A stretch of DNA of 64,000 nucleotides from Branchiostoma floridae (GCF_000003815.2 NC_049985.1:25240494-25304493), one strand, 5' to 3'; positions 41,101-56,100 are shown, counted from the first letter of the stretch. Notes: generated by a model not told the origin, from the letters alone. A program made the numbers and translations.

Positions 41101-44100
41101 TATTGGTTTGGCTGTGCAAATGAATGACATCCCTAGTCCAAACGTCGCAACCGCGAAAGTAATTTCCTTGCCGACATTAAGGGCCTCAGTGTGGCGTTGT
41201 GAAAATCTGCAGTCCAATCAGGTTCCCCTGATGATGGAAACTTAGGAATTACCGAAAGCGTCGGACAGAAAAAATATTTTCTGATTGTCTTCAATTAAAG
41301 ACCCTCTATGACTATTTTTTGCCAATTCGCACACCAATCATACTATTATTTACGAACCTGATGAGGATATTGACGGGAACTAGTCACTTTTTCGACGGGA
41401 GATGATATATAGAGAACACTATTGTTGAGTTTGTTTGTTTGTTTGAATTGCATGCCCGCTAAACCTCCTTTTTGCTAAACACACCAAGTTTGTACTCAGC
41501 AGTACAAGCTGCATTTCCCGACAGATTTATTTGATCCACTCACACCGGGAAGGACCCCTTCTCTTTTCGATGAGTGCGTGGATCTCCTCAAACACGGGAC
41601 CTCCATCTAACGTCTTATCTGAGGGAAGGCCCTAACCGAAGCTAGGTATGCGTACTCATTTTCACCTGAGTGAAGTGAGACAAGTCAAAGGCATAAGATT
41701 GGTAGCACATCAACGGATTCGAACCCAGAACCTCTGGGTTATGAACCGAATACCCTGCCGATTGCGCCACACAACCACAAGTTTATGTATGAAGGCGAAT
41801 GCCTTGCTACCTGCAGCCACTGTCCGGTGACGGGGTACTTGGCTACCCAGGCGCCTTCACCGGCAACTCCGTCTAACCGACCGCGGTATGGCTCGTAACC
41901 AGCACGCAAAAACGACGATGCGGTGATGCTGCCATCGGGTATGGCACCAGATTCCATCCCAAGAGGATCGCCACAGGCTGGAAAGTCAGGACAAAGAAAA
42001 ATACGTGAAAAGTCACGAGCTAAAAGGCAAACCCCAAAGAAAGGAACATGTCGATGAATTCTCAGAAGAAGATTAATCTTGGGGAAATGAATATAAGGCC
42101 ACACCGACTTAATTTTATGGATGACATCCTCTGGAGACCCCAAAACGAATGCGCGCGGGCGAAAAAATGAGTAAAATCCAGCAAAATAAAAAGTGCTGCT
42201 TAACCACAGGACTAAACATCCAGGCCGTTCTTTCCCAGGCTTGGTTTTTCTTATGTTCACCTCCAGTAAGACTGTAATAGACAACCGTCGCCATTTCAAT
42301 CATGTTTGTATTGCCATTGTTGTTTAATTATGGAATAATGGCGCAGTGGTCCCATGCCCTGATCACATGTCCCCTTACCCCGGAGAGCAGCATAAAATTC
42401 TGATTGATATGGGGTGATATGTGGACTTTTTTTTTTTGAGAACAGGCGAAAATCAATGCGCGCGCGGATGTCATCCATAAAATTAAGTCAGTGTGGCCTA
42501 AGTTAAATTCTACGTCGTTCTAAGTTATTGTTATCCGGTACGAATGTTTAGGCACAGCGTTCATGCAATAAAGAGATTTGTCATTTCATGCACTAACAGT
42601 AACCGTTATAATTGCTGCAATACTTCTTCTCAAGCCTCGATGGAGTAAAGATATTTACGAACAAAACTTTAATTTTCTTTGTTATCAATTCATTGACATT
42701 ATACAGCTTTACTTCTTTTACAAGAAAAGTTGAGTTCAGATTTCATCTTATTTTGACATATTATTATACTGCTTTTATTACGGACAAATACACAACAGCG
42801 AAATGGCCCTTACCATCACAAGGCTATATCTTATATATTTTATTACGTGCTTTATTACATAAACATCAAGTACATCTTCGCACAGTTTTTCTCTAGTGCG
42901 CAGTAGTTTTTATGTCGGATATGGCATATACTATAGCTACTAGACAAAATCATGAGCTAAAATCATGCTTAGAAAAATATCTATTTCGTATAGCAGCTCC
43001 TAAATTTGTTCTTATTTTGTTTCTATTTCATACATTCGCAGAAAACATCCGGCTCTGTCCATGACCCATCTGTTGTACATGTTATGGTTATGACGTCACC
43101 GGAAATGACGCGATATCCCGGAGAACATGGGTAGGTGCAGTTCTCCCCCGGCAGATAAGGACAGTCGCACACGGGCCCGGTAGTGTTGGCTTGGGTCGGG
43201 GGGTCGACACATACTCCGGGAAATCCCGCTAAAGAGAAACAGAAGTTTGAACAAGAAAAATTGCATGGTAACTCATACAATACAGGATTGTTTTTTTTTT
43301 CATATTCACCGTAGCCACGACTAGTATCTTTCTTTCAATAACGATCAATTGATTAAACATTCATAGCTAGTTCATGCCGAAAAAGACACATGATTTGGTC
43401 AATCGCAACTGTGAAACTACATGTACAAAATAAATATCAACAAATATCTATATTGCCATCTTGGTACAGAAAAGTAGAATAAAATGCTTCATAAAAGACT
43501 ACGTGGAGCTCACCGTTTTTTAGTATTGAGAATTGAAGTTTTCCATTCTACATTGAATATGAAAAATCGTACATTAAGAATTTCAGTATATTTAGAGACA
43601 TCGCATTCGTGGTGACACCTACTTGTGTCACAACCCGCAATCTCCACCCTCAAAGCGATGTAATGATTCCAGGACTGAGGCAGGAAACGCACATAACGAG
43701 CATCAACTGGGTTGTCCAGTAGGTTCGTGACAGGGAGGCTCCTGTCGACGTTACCTGGAAAGATCTGAACGACAAACGGGTATCTTATACAAGGGTATTT
43801 TCTACTTTTCTAGAGTAGCTTGTCAATCTAGCTCTAGATCTTCATCGCCATCAATTACAAAACATTTCCCTTACACTCCGTCTGAGACCAAGACCATATC
43901 GCAGATCAAAATTGATCATTAAAAATTCTGTTTTAGTCTTACGTAAATGGTATTTTGGTTTTGGTAAATGGTAATCAATGTAGAAATCAAAGGGTCTTCC
44001 AACAGCAGGCCCAAATGTTACCCTGGCCGTAATCGAGTATACAACACCTGTGTACATACCAGATGTCGCTAAAATCCATCTAGAGGTTTTAGATATATTG

Positions 44101-47100
44101 CGGTGGATACGCACGCACACAAACACAAAGTTTTTTCATAGAGGTAATAAAAACATATGCTGCCACAAACTAAACCAACCCACGTCCAGCACGAAATGTA
44201 CAAAAACCACAATGGCTTCTCTAGTAACATAGAAAGCCGCTTTAGAGCCCCGAATTGCTATTCACCTTCATGACTAACCTATTACAAAATCTCACAGCTA
44301 TTATGAGTTCATTAACCTCTAGGAGTTGAAATCAGAAAAGGGCAGGTGTTCTGAAAAGGCAACTAATACTGTACCTGGAGACGTGACCTGTAATGCTGCA
44401 GTACCATAAAACGTCCACGCAAATCCAAAGCAATCTGCAAATGATCCAATACCTATACCAAGTTTGCCTTACATGAATACCTAGCTTATAACAGAAAACG
44501 GCACTGCTGTAGTCTGTGTAACACAAACTCTGCTGTCCGGGGCTGTAACTGACCCCTCATTCTAGGAGGCCGGCGGATGTTGGGCGGGCTGCTATAAGCG
44601 AGATTTAATCAGGCTAGCACTGCTGCAGTATCAAGTTTAACAAACATGAGGTCCAACATCAATACCAACCATTGTGTTTGCAACACCTATTCACATTCTC
44701 GAAGTATAGCACCGGAAACACACAATAACCGGTTAACCAAATGCCTGGGCTCAAACCAATGCCTCCACGTTACGTATTTTTATACCATTTCCAAGCCATC
44801 GCAGCCGGCGTATGTTGTCCAACAAATCCCATCTGTACTGTGCTGGAGCTTGTATGACGTCACCCACTGGTCGGCAGTATGGCGACCCTGAATGATGGTG
44901 CCCATGACGCGCTTCATTTCACCTAAATCCACCTGAGAAGCATTAAATGTTTCCATCATAAAATGCAAAGTAGGAACCAAGAAGAGCATATCTAAGTGTC
45001 ATCGAAGACATACGATAAAAACAGAAATAACGCCACATTGGCGAATACTGATCTTGCATCACCATTGAGATATCCTCAATGCAGAAAAGCATGAAATGCC
45101 AAACTACAACTGCATACTGTCGAAGATATTCTCCTTGCCGACATTCGGGCCCACAGTAAAGTGTTTCGACAATGACTAAGGGACCAGTCAGGTTTGTCTG
45201 ATCAAGCAAATTTTTGTAGTTACATAAACCTCTGCCAGGTAACGTTTCTTGTTGTATGCCATTAACTCCCTATTATCATATAGCCAGGGGACGTGGACCA
45301 ATCAGAAGGCCCCATTTCATGCTGGTTATGACCACGTAACAGATGGAAAATCATCAACAGCCGTGCATTAATCGTTTCATAAATGCACACGTGCATTAAT
45401 GACTTTAGAAAGTTTGAACCAATCAGAAGGACAGGCAGACAGGGACAAGGGACATTGCAGGGGGTGGTGGCTCCTTCTATTAACACCGATAGCGCGTTTC
45501 TTTCTTCAGGGAAAAACTTTACCGTCTTTAAATAACACAAATGAATGTAAAATATATGAAAAGATAAAAATTATTTCAATTTCAATTTCAAAGTCGAACA
45601 TAAACAGAACGACCGAAAACAGAATGTTTCACACCCCGCCCCACTGTAAGTGGAACAATCCACAATGACAGCCATATTTTTCACGCTTCGCCCTCCGTCT
45701 TACAACTCCGTAGGGAAATTCTGCAGTACTTTTACGACCAAAAATCTCAGAGACAGATTTAGAGTCATTGTTCGAGTGAAGGGGATTTTTGGGAGACACA
45801 CAGGAACCAGCGGAAGTTGAATACCAGTGGAGAACCCGTGGCGGCAAAGGAAAACAGAAAGCGATCCCAACAAGGTTACCTTGAGGATACCTTTGTTATT
45901 GTATCATAGCGAATCGTCTTTGCTGCTAAGCTGCATTAGTGGTTCGTTTGTATCTAGAAATACTGTACAATTCTTTAACTTGTTGAATTATTGTTTTAGT
46001 TTTGTAAAACCTTGCGACAGAAATACTGTTGAGATATGTACATACACAGTTCAAATTCACTCGTTCGACAAATGAAGTATTCCGTTATTATAAATCAAAA
46101 TTAACACAGACGTCAGAGTTTGTCTTTGATCTGAGAAGTCAAGTTGTTACCTACAATTCTCATGGACCTGTACGACATAGTATGGAACATGTTTGACATA
46201 TTATTGAATAAAGGACGTTTGTGTTATAACAAGGAATTTTTCTCTTTTGTATGGGTCAGTTTGGATGGACCAGGATGGGCTATATGATAATAGCGTTAAT
46301 GACCCGCCTGTTCCTCGGTGTATATGGTGTCATAACGCCTGGTTCTTTGCTATAACCACCGAATAAAACCACCGAGTGAGCTTTACTCGGTGGTTTCATT
46401 CGGAGGTTATAGCAAAGGACCAGGTGTTATGACACCATATACATTTCGGGGCGGGTCATTAACCCTTAATTATTCACTTCTCCAAACTGGTGAAGGTATT
46501 GATATCAATAGCCCCTTTTTCAAACAGGGAGATAATGCATAGAACACGATGTTTAACTTTCTGAATATGTATCTCCACCTGCAACCACTCTCCGATAGTG
46601 CGGTGCATGGCTATCCAGGCACCAGCACCTCCAGCAACTCCGTTTAGCCGCCCACGGTAGGGCTCGACACCAGCGCTTTGGTACGAGGATGCAGTGATGC
46701 TGCCATCAGGTATGGCACCAGATTCCATCCCGAGAGGGTCGCGACAGGCTGGGAAGACGAAAGTTTAAGTTACTTTAGATTCCCTTGAAAAGTCACCAAA
46801 ATGTGTTCTAGTATTTTATTTTTGTCACCTTTTTTAGTTTAAGTTTCTGTGTTAGGTTCGCTGTGGTCTGACTCGTAGGATTATAATCTGGTATCTAATC
46901 ATTTTAGTCAGCAAGTGTTTACACGACTTTAATGAGCAAGCAGCTTTCAAGTGAGCGTTCCTTGAATACTTTAAGCAGCATAGCAAGTACATACTGGTAT
47001 TCTTGTAGGATTTCGCATGACTATACCATGAATATGAGGGACAAGTTATTATAATACTATTATATTAGCTGTATCGATTAGCAGCTCCCAATTTTTGTTC

Positions 47101-50100
47101 CTAGGCTGGTTTATTCCATACCTTGGCAGAAAAGTTCGGGTTCTGTCCAAGACCCATTTAACGTGCACGTTCTCTTGATGGCGTCACCGGAAATGACGTA
47201 ATATCCCGGGGAACACGGGTAGGTGCAGTTCTCCCCCGGCAGATAAGGACAGTCGCACACGGGCCCGGTAGTGTTGGCTTGGGTCGGTGGGTCAACACAC
47301 ACGCCTGGAAATCCAACATTTAAATGTTGACGTGACCTACATTGGCCATTTGTTTGCACAACCGTATGACCAATCCAGCTTGTGTCCCCCAATATTTGCA
47401 GCCGTTATAGAAGTTGTAATTATATCAAATAGAGAGTGATTTACATAATTTGCATCCCATTATGTTCATTATCACCCAAAGCAACTACCTACTAAAACAA
47501 AGAATATCCAACAAATCCCCACTGAAGTAACAAAAGTTACAAACTATAAGCTTAAGACCCACTGCAGGTCCAAACAAGCTGCTAGGTGGCCCAAACCTAC
47601 ACCATTTACTCCCTGTCCCAACAGCTATCCACCACTTAAAAATGATAAACCTGGCACTTCAAGAAAATTTCGGCGAAAACTTTGATGCACTTGCAGTACC
47701 AAAACCAGTCGCCAGTCGGCTTATGTTTAAACTTGACCTACCTTTTCGTGACCTATCCACCAAATATCATTAACATCCATCAAGGACATCTCGAGTTATC
47801 TTGTATACAGACAAACGCACTCACATACAAAGCCATCTAAACCATAGGTAAAAGCTAGCTAAACCATTCTCGTACTTGACAATCCTCTTCACAACCACTA
47901 CACACAAACTCAATATCATGAAAATCCCCCAGCTGCTTTTCGACTTATGCTGCCCAAAACAAACCGCACAAAATACAGCTCGCTGCTGTACCGTAGGAAA
48001 AAGCCAGGTAAACCGTTTTCCAAATAGGCATGCCTTTCTACAACCGCTACACACCTAGCTACCAAAAGTCAAAAAGATCCATTCACAATTTCTCGGCATA
48101 TATGCTGTTGACCTACATACAAAAACATAATCTTCTTGGCGATCAGAATTTAGAGGACGACGACGCGCGCGGTGATGTTGCCATTCCAACTGGATGTGCA
48201 CAGGATATGAGCAGGACTTTAAGACTCACCCGATGGACCCCAACGTTAAAACCATTGGCTGAGAGAGACATTTCCATAACTATAACTGTCTATAGTTTTA
48301 TTTCTGCATTAGACAACCAAAATAACCACCCTTACACACTGTTTTCCCAGTCAAACAGCTGCTTACATTTAGGCTTATTCTGTTTACTTGACAGCTTTAT
48401 AGCTGCACATCTCATGACTTTGCTTTAGCTATTCTATCTGTTCTCACAAGGCAATGAAAAGAGGAAAAGGTGCATCGTGATATGTGATAAAAGATGACGT
48501 GCCGTTCTGGTATCATCATTACGGCTGTCTTTAATTTTTTCCAATGATTATGGAAAAGACTAAATAAAAAATTCACTTAAAGATATTAGAATTGTTTAGC
48601 AACATCTGGTCTAGGTTGAAACCTACTTGTGTTACAGCCCAGAATCTCCACCCTCATGGCGATGTGATTATGCCAGGACTGGACCACGAAACGCACAGAA
48701 CGAGCATCAACTGGGTTGTCCAGGACGTTTGTGACAGGGTAGATTGCGTCGAAGTTACCTAGAAAAACCTGAAAGGTAGACAAATAACTTAGATGGTGTA
48801 TTTTTGCTTTCCTGTGTAGTATGGTTTTATTCATGAGCCCTAGATCTTCGTCACTACAATGATCGGTTCAAAATCGACGTTTATAATGTAACTCCGCAGT
48901 ATTTCATTGAATTCAAGAATAAAAAGATATATTGATATCTAACATACTACTTCTGAGTCAGTGTTGTCGGTGTATGTTGTCCAACTAATCAAATCTGTGC
49001 TGTACTGGAGTTTGTATGACGTCACCCAATGGCTGACATAATTAAACCGACCCTGAATGATGGTGCCCATGACGTGGATTATTTCCCGTAAATCCACCTG
49101 AAAGGCAATATTTGTTCCCCATAAATAATGTGGTATGTGAAGCAAAACAAGAACGACAGGATTTAACCATCTTGCATTTGACAGAAGGTATCACTCAGGA
49201 TGTTGTAATTAGGCCATATTGATTGAATAAATAGAATAAAACGTAGAACGTTATATGAAAGACATGAATGTTTAGTCTATTAACATTTATGCTAGCCGCG
49301 TGGGCCCGTTGAGTTACCATCGCCGAGGCCGTGTCAGGTATTTTACCGTGACTGTGTCAGAGTCGTGTAAGACATCACGAAATCCCCGGAAAGCCCAGAC
49401 TACCACGCGTACCCAAGAGATGCCGTGTAAGATATTATTATTAGTATGCCTACCTGCAGCCATTCTCCGATGACGTTGACCCCGGCTGCCCAACCGCCTC
49501 CAACAGTATATCCGTTTAACCGACCGAGGTAAGGCGCAAAACCAGGGCCAGCGGCCGAGGATGCAGTAATGCTGTAATCAGGTATGGAGCCAGATGCCAT
49601 TCCAAGTGGTTGGGGACAGGCAGAGAGGCTGACTGCAGCTGAAGGATCTAGAAGATAAAAACATTGATGTTACATGTAAGACGCCGGCAAATGTAGCTAG
49701 CCACACGTGCCCGTTGCGACTTACCTTCGCCGAGGCCGCGTCAGGCATTTTACCGTGACCGTTTCGGGGTCGTGTGAGATATCGCGAAATTGCCGGCGAG
49801 CCCAGCCAGCGACGAGGACCCAAGCCAAATTCACAGATGCCATGCCGGACGCCATAACTACACACTGCTCCAACTTTCGGTGTCTTCACTGCACCAAAAC
49901 TCTAATTTCCAAGTGTTTCAAGGGACTTACACACCTGTGAAATGTTCTGTGTCCTGGCTGTGTACATGACTTTCCTGGTTCGGCGTGTAATGTCCATGTT
50001 TTTTTCTTACATACCTGGACACGCGCTTGTACAGGAATTTCAAGGACCCTTACACCAGTCGTGTAGGGGAAATGGGCAGACAAAGGCTTGGCGGCGCCTA

Positions 50101-53100
50101 TTCTCAAAGCCAAGCTTGGGTCGCGGGTTATTACTGTTTACAGGCAGCTACTACCCCTGCAACCCTGCTTGGACAATCAATAAGCAATGAGCTTTATATT
50201 TTAAACACAAAATAATGGGGAGTGTAGGGTGTATTGAATGATTGGTATGTCTACCCGTAACATTGTCTGACAGAACAAAGTGGAACAAAATACATATAAA
50301 AAAAGAAACGGCATCCCCATTTTAGGAATGCCATCAAGGTCAGAAAGAAAGTTCTAAAAAATACAACAAAAAAAACAATCATAGTTAATGAAGCTGTGTT
50401 TGTTTGCCCCGCTATTTCCAACTTATTTGGAAATCCTACGGTCGGCAAGTATTGAACGCCAAAGGCAGTATTTATAACTCTGGGATCCCAAGAGGGCCAT
50501 TCATATTCATTTCTACATGTCGGAAAAAAATATGCTAGGGATAGATTTGGTTTCTAAATAGGAAAGTATGTCTTAAACCAAGGAGGTTTCAACTTCCTTG
50601 CTTAAACAAACTCGTCATTTTCATTACATAAACAGCAGTTCATTAGCCGGATGTGTATTGCATTGTCTAGCACAGACAAAGGCCACAAACGCCCAGCGTT
50701 CATTGAATCATTCTTATTTTCTTCTTTAATTATTTTGCACTGACACTTAGATTCTGTTTCAACATACATAAATCTGAATTGATGCAATAGACTTCTGCGT
50801 GTATTGCGATAATCAGTTACGTGATCAGCCCCCTTTGTATGAAGAGCTAGGAAAATAAACTAACCAAAGAAATTTAATTTGGAAATTCGTAAACTACGAT
50901 GTTTTTACAGCTGCAAATGCAGAGTGTCTGTCGCGTCATAGCGAGGAAGTTGAACTGAAACGACGTTGGGCATAGGGAAAACATAGGACTGCGTTCTGAT
51001 GTATGGGCAGCTTTTTGTCAAAAGAATGGAGAGAACATGGGACAAAATACTGTCCATTTTCTTTGTTACCGTCTGTAACTTTGGCTACTGTCGACGCACA
51101 ATATACGTGAAATGATCTATGTCAAGATATAACCTCCTTGACTCGATGTACTAAATTTTTGTCCCGGATTATGTTCTTGATTGTACAAAATAAGTGAGAA
51201 CGTTGAACCAAGGACCTCCTTGGTTGAACGTTAAATTTATACCGATGTTTCAAGCTGTTGATAATAACAGCGGCATGTTTCACATCTTTCTAGGCAGGTA
51301 TTGTTTTACTGTGAAATACGGGTAATCAGACAGCCCAAACAACCTCCTTGACGTGATTGTAACAATAGACTTGGCTAGTACTAGCGGTAGTTCACAGCTC
51401 TTTGTGTCCGTGACCATGCAAATTCTTCAGAAAAAGCCAATAGAATTTCTCCTCACACAATTATAGGGTCAACCAACCCTTCGGCCAATCAACGCGACAG
51501 TCACAATTTTCAAATTCTTCAGTTGAGTTGGTATTGTGAAGTCCGCGTCTTAGCGGGTGGATGTGTACGGATGTGCGTTCTTGCTGTCCGAGTGTGTCTA
51601 GATACCAGGGTGCGTTATCTGATGGTACCGAGGAACATTGGTCATTATTTTACAGCAAGGAGTTTCTACTCAAGATCGCGAAACAGGACGTCAGCTGCAA
51701 CTAATAATAACAGGACCACCGTCGGGCCAAAGTTCTCTCCCATGGCTTCAAGGATCAAGGAGCTTGCGTATGCAACTGTAGCGATGATATTGCAGTCGGC
51801 ATTTGACTTTGCTTTCGACGGAAATAATGTGGAGGAATATCGAAACGGCTTTCATGTTTGGATAGTGATACCACCCTCATCTAGGAACGACAACTGTATT
51901 ACTTAGACTCCCTTGCAGTCTTCGGAACGGGGCTGTTTTGTTAGGGAGGGGGGCGTTGTTCGGCGATTTTCAACGTTGACTATGTTCTTTTGTTTCGGGA
52001 AAGGAAGTTTGCCGAGGAAGGGAGTTTGATGTGGAACTTCTGAGTTTGACATGACACTGATAGGCGAGTCTTTGCCCCGTCCGAAGACGCACTATCACGG
52101 CAAACTCCCTTCCACAGCAAACCCCCTTCCACGGCAAACTCCCTTTCCCGGCACAAGAGAACATAGTCAAAACCCAGCCTCGTTCCAAAAACTGCAAGGG
52201 AGTCCATGTACTACCCTGCATGCCGTCAAGAAGGGCATTCTAGTAGCCTGCGAAGACTAGAAGACAACAAGAGACCAGCCAGCATTCTATAACATACAAA
52301 AGTCGCTAGCGACTTCAACGTATCATACACTAATAAAATACGAACAAACACTCACGGTGGTCAAATACGGGCTCAAAACCTCCCATGTCTAGCCGAATTC
52401 GAACCTTCTTCCATGATGTTCCATCTGACGTATTTCGAACCGAACCCGTGTTCTATTTAGGTCATCTGCGGTCATTGCAGGTAAAACCGTGCTTTCTGGC
52501 ATTTCCCCCCCAACTAACTTGAATCAGGCAAAAAATATAGTTTTTAACCAATATAAACAATTTTCTGGACAGTACATTTATGCTTTCACTTTGTTTTGGA
52601 CCTGTAATATGTAACGAAGCTACTGGCGTTTTTGTTGGTGACCTTGAATATCATAAGTGTTGTTTACACCGGTATCAATTACACCCTCCCGCTCTCCGTG
52701 CGGCATGACATGCGTGTAAACCTCGTTTAAGATCTCCACCAAGAAGAGTCCAACATAACTCATTGACGGCTCAAAATGACCGCAACGATTTCTGTTTTGG
52801 GGATTTTTAAAAAATGCCTTATATTTTGAATTATTGGTAATTAAGTGCGAAAAAATGTCATTTTTACGCATATTTTTGACTGTAACTTTGCTTAAAATTA
52901 AAAATTGAAAAATCCCAAAAACAGAAAGTTTTATTTGCCTCTCAGATGACGAAAAATATAAAAATGGAGAATTTGCCATGGCACTTGCGGCCCATCTTAT
53001 CAAGAATATGGTCAAATTGAAGGCCTTCCTTGAAACAGAAAATAATCGTCTTTGGAAGCAAAATGGAAACAAAACAACTATCTCCATTCAAACGGGAAGA

Positions 53101-56100
53101 TTGAAACTATCTAAAATTGCGAATTTAATCTTATTTTGAATACATTTTCCTTGTCATAACATCTTGTTTATTTTGAAATATTTTATGGTTAGCAAATAGT
53201 AGGCCTCTTGTAACCCGATACTCTGTCGAACTCGCATAGCAACGGGAAAGAATACCCTAGCAACCGACCGCCGTGACTAATAAAAATTGCCTTGTTTCAA
53301 TATGAATAAATATATGGTGTACAGAATAAAAAATGCGAGCAAGAACCTGCCGAATAAATGGGGAGGGGGGCAAAATCCAGAAGGGGGGGGGGTGGCGTCA
53401 GTACTCTCGACGCCACTTTCGACGACAAAAGGGATGCACTGGGTGAGGCAGACCGGGGAAATATAATTAGGTGATAATTGGCCGCTAATGTATGCATATT
53501 CCGCCAACACACAATGCAACACACGGCTCATGTCCTGTTGTGTAAGGTTGTTTCAAGGGAATCTGTAAGGGTATTTCAAGCCCTTTACACGTCCTGTACA
53601 CAGAAATGGTTCGTTTCCGCGAGATTCTAGGACATGTCAAGGACTGTACACGTTTCGTTCGCAGGCATGAAACCTCCGGAATTTGAAGGACATGTATAAT
53701 TTCCAGGAATGTGTAAGTCAGTTTCCATCCTGGAAATGAGCTTTTTCATGCAGTGCTTCAGTTTGTGTAGTAAGAGTACATTGTAATGCGAGAGGAGCAA
53801 AGACAATAAACCACCCTATTTTGGGCTGTAACATGCATGTGTTGTCCGCGTATTCCTACTATACACAGTACTACAATCTTAGCTGTAGCAAGGGAACAAG
53901 AAAATGGACCACCCTATTTTGAGCTGAAGTAAGTAATGTTCGCGTATTCATACTACACATTGCAAGAATCTTTTTGTGGATAAAACACCATTCTTACGCA
54001 GTTTGAATGGACCAATTGGGACGCCATTTTCCCCTAATGTCGCAAAATCGCCAAACGCCTCATTTGCGGCTATATTTCTTTAACATAGGCTGTGTCCCTG
54101 TGCATCATGAGCTTGTGTAACTTATCTCTTATATCTCTCAACGTTCGAGGACTCCTCGAGAAAAACAAAAGAGGTTCAATACTTTCATATATAAAAAGGC
54201 AAAAAGCTGACGTAATATTTCTCCAGGAAACACATTTCACCAATGACACCAGGTATGTCCTAACTAAAGAATGGCAAGGTCCATGCTTTCAGAGCTTCGG
54301 ATCGAATTGTAGCAGAGGCCTCGCCATACTGAATACACCTACACTTGATTTTGTCCTACACGATTGTAATTCCGTTGATTGTGATGGCAGAACACTTGTC
54401 TTAAACTGTATTATTGAGGGTGTAGAGCTTTGTCTCATGAACATATATGCCCCAAACAGAACCAAGGAAAGAAATGATTTCTTTGAAAAGGTATCCAACT
54501 GGTTTAAATTGTCATGACCCAATTAATCTACTCTGCGGAGGAGATATGAATTGTGTACAAAATCCCCTGGTGGACAAAAAAGGTGGTAGAGCTGACACAG
54601 CACTAAGATCAGTTACAGCTATGAAAAACTTATGCTCTAACGGTTAGATATATGTGATGCCTGGAGGTCAGTGAATCCTGACACCCGACAATATACATGG
54701 AGGAACTTGGCCCAAAATGTGGCATGTCGACTTGATTATTGGCTCATCCATAAAAGACTAGTAGAAAATATAGAAAAGGTGACATTAGACCCGCTATTCT
54801 TACTGATCACCAGGCAGTCTTTCTAAAGCTCAGGTTCAATAGAAGCTCTAGAGGGCCTGGGCTCTTTAAACTAAATGTGACCCTTTAAGAAGATGAAGAG
54901 TATGTCTCAGAAGTCTTCGATATAATAGAAGAACAGAAAAACAGTAGTATCAAATCAAGCAGAGATAAACTAGACATGTGCCTTATAAGAATATCAGAGT
55001 TCTCCAGACAATACGGGCAAAGAAAGCTAGACTAAACAGGGAACATATGGAAGATCTTGAGAGACAATTATGTCATCTCACAACCGTAATTGATGGAAAT
55101 CCAACAAGAGAAGACATCATGACCTATAAGCAAGTAAAATTTAATCTGGAAAATCTTTACAAGAAAAAGCCCCATGGTGACTATATCAGATCTCGAGCCA
55201 AATGGAGAGAAGAAGGGGAAAAACCGTCTAAATATTTCTTGAATCTGGAGAAAAAATGAGGCATAGAAAAGGAAATCGACTGTTTATATATCGAGGACAA
55301 GGAAGTGACAGAGACCACAGAAATCCTTAACGAATGTACCAATTATTATCGTAAACTTTACCAGGAAGACAATGTATACAATGCTAAAATCGATGAATAT
55401 CTACAAAACATACATCTCACCAATATGCTAGACCAATCTGATAAGGACGTTTATGAAGGTTAGACATCCAGGTAAGCAATATTCAAATACAATTCAATCT
55501 CTACAACTGGATAAAAACGGATATTTATTTCCGGACGTTTCGAGTGACATCCATCACTCTTCTTCAGCTTTGAAAGAATGAACTAGTCAGAACAATTCAA
55601 TACCAGTACAGCTAACTAGAAAAACTGGTTTAGCCACTAAATCGTTAGGATCGTATGCAAAAGGTTACACAAATGCAAATCAAGTTAGCATACTTCCTAT
55701 GGTCAGACAACACCATAGGAAAAACTATTGTCCTGTATCTGCACTTCTTTTTATCTTAGCAGTAGAAGTTATGGCTGTGGATACTAGGAATGCACATGAT
55801 ATAGCTGGAATAAAAGTTAAAGACAATTCTAATGACTCTGTTGAAGTTAAAATATCTCAAGTAGCCGATGACACCACCTTATTTGTATCCGACATTGCAT
55901 CCATGGAAAATGCCTTCAGACATATTCAAGATTTTTGTACTGTTTCAAGCCTCACTTTAAATGTTAAGAAATCTGAAGGTTTATGGATTGGAACTTATGT
56001 TGACAGACAAGACACTCCCCTAGGTATATAGTGGCCTAAAACCCCAATAAAACCATTAGGAATATGCTTCTACAACTCTTCCCTACACCACGAATGTGAA

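Larger units (their letters stand above)
49887..53755. mobile_element. CACTA/EnSpm-like DNA transposon, copy 2
   Basis: Left end CACTGCACCAAAACTCTAAT; right end in reverse complement CACTGCATGAAAAAGCTCAT. A 3-bp duplication CTT flanks it (884-886 of the 49-kb block, and 53756-53758). It is inserted in the long D3-D2 intron of the polycystin gene. The segments 49887-52350 and 53280-53755 match copy 1 with only scattered differences; the stretch 52360-53270 is specific to this copy and has no recognisable gene. Confidence 0.85.

Noticed and set aside
41690-41777. Functional tRNA-Met gene
   Set aside because: The T stem and acceptor stem do not pair well and a SINE body follows; treated as a SINE head.
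46300-46458. Intronic microRNA precursor
   Set aside because: Arms of about 77 bp with almost no mismatches and TTAA flanks fit a MITE better.
52620-53087. 155-codon minus-strand ORF in CACTA copy 2
   Set aside because: No family resemblance, absent from copy 1, AT-rich low-complexity stretches; not enough to call a gene.
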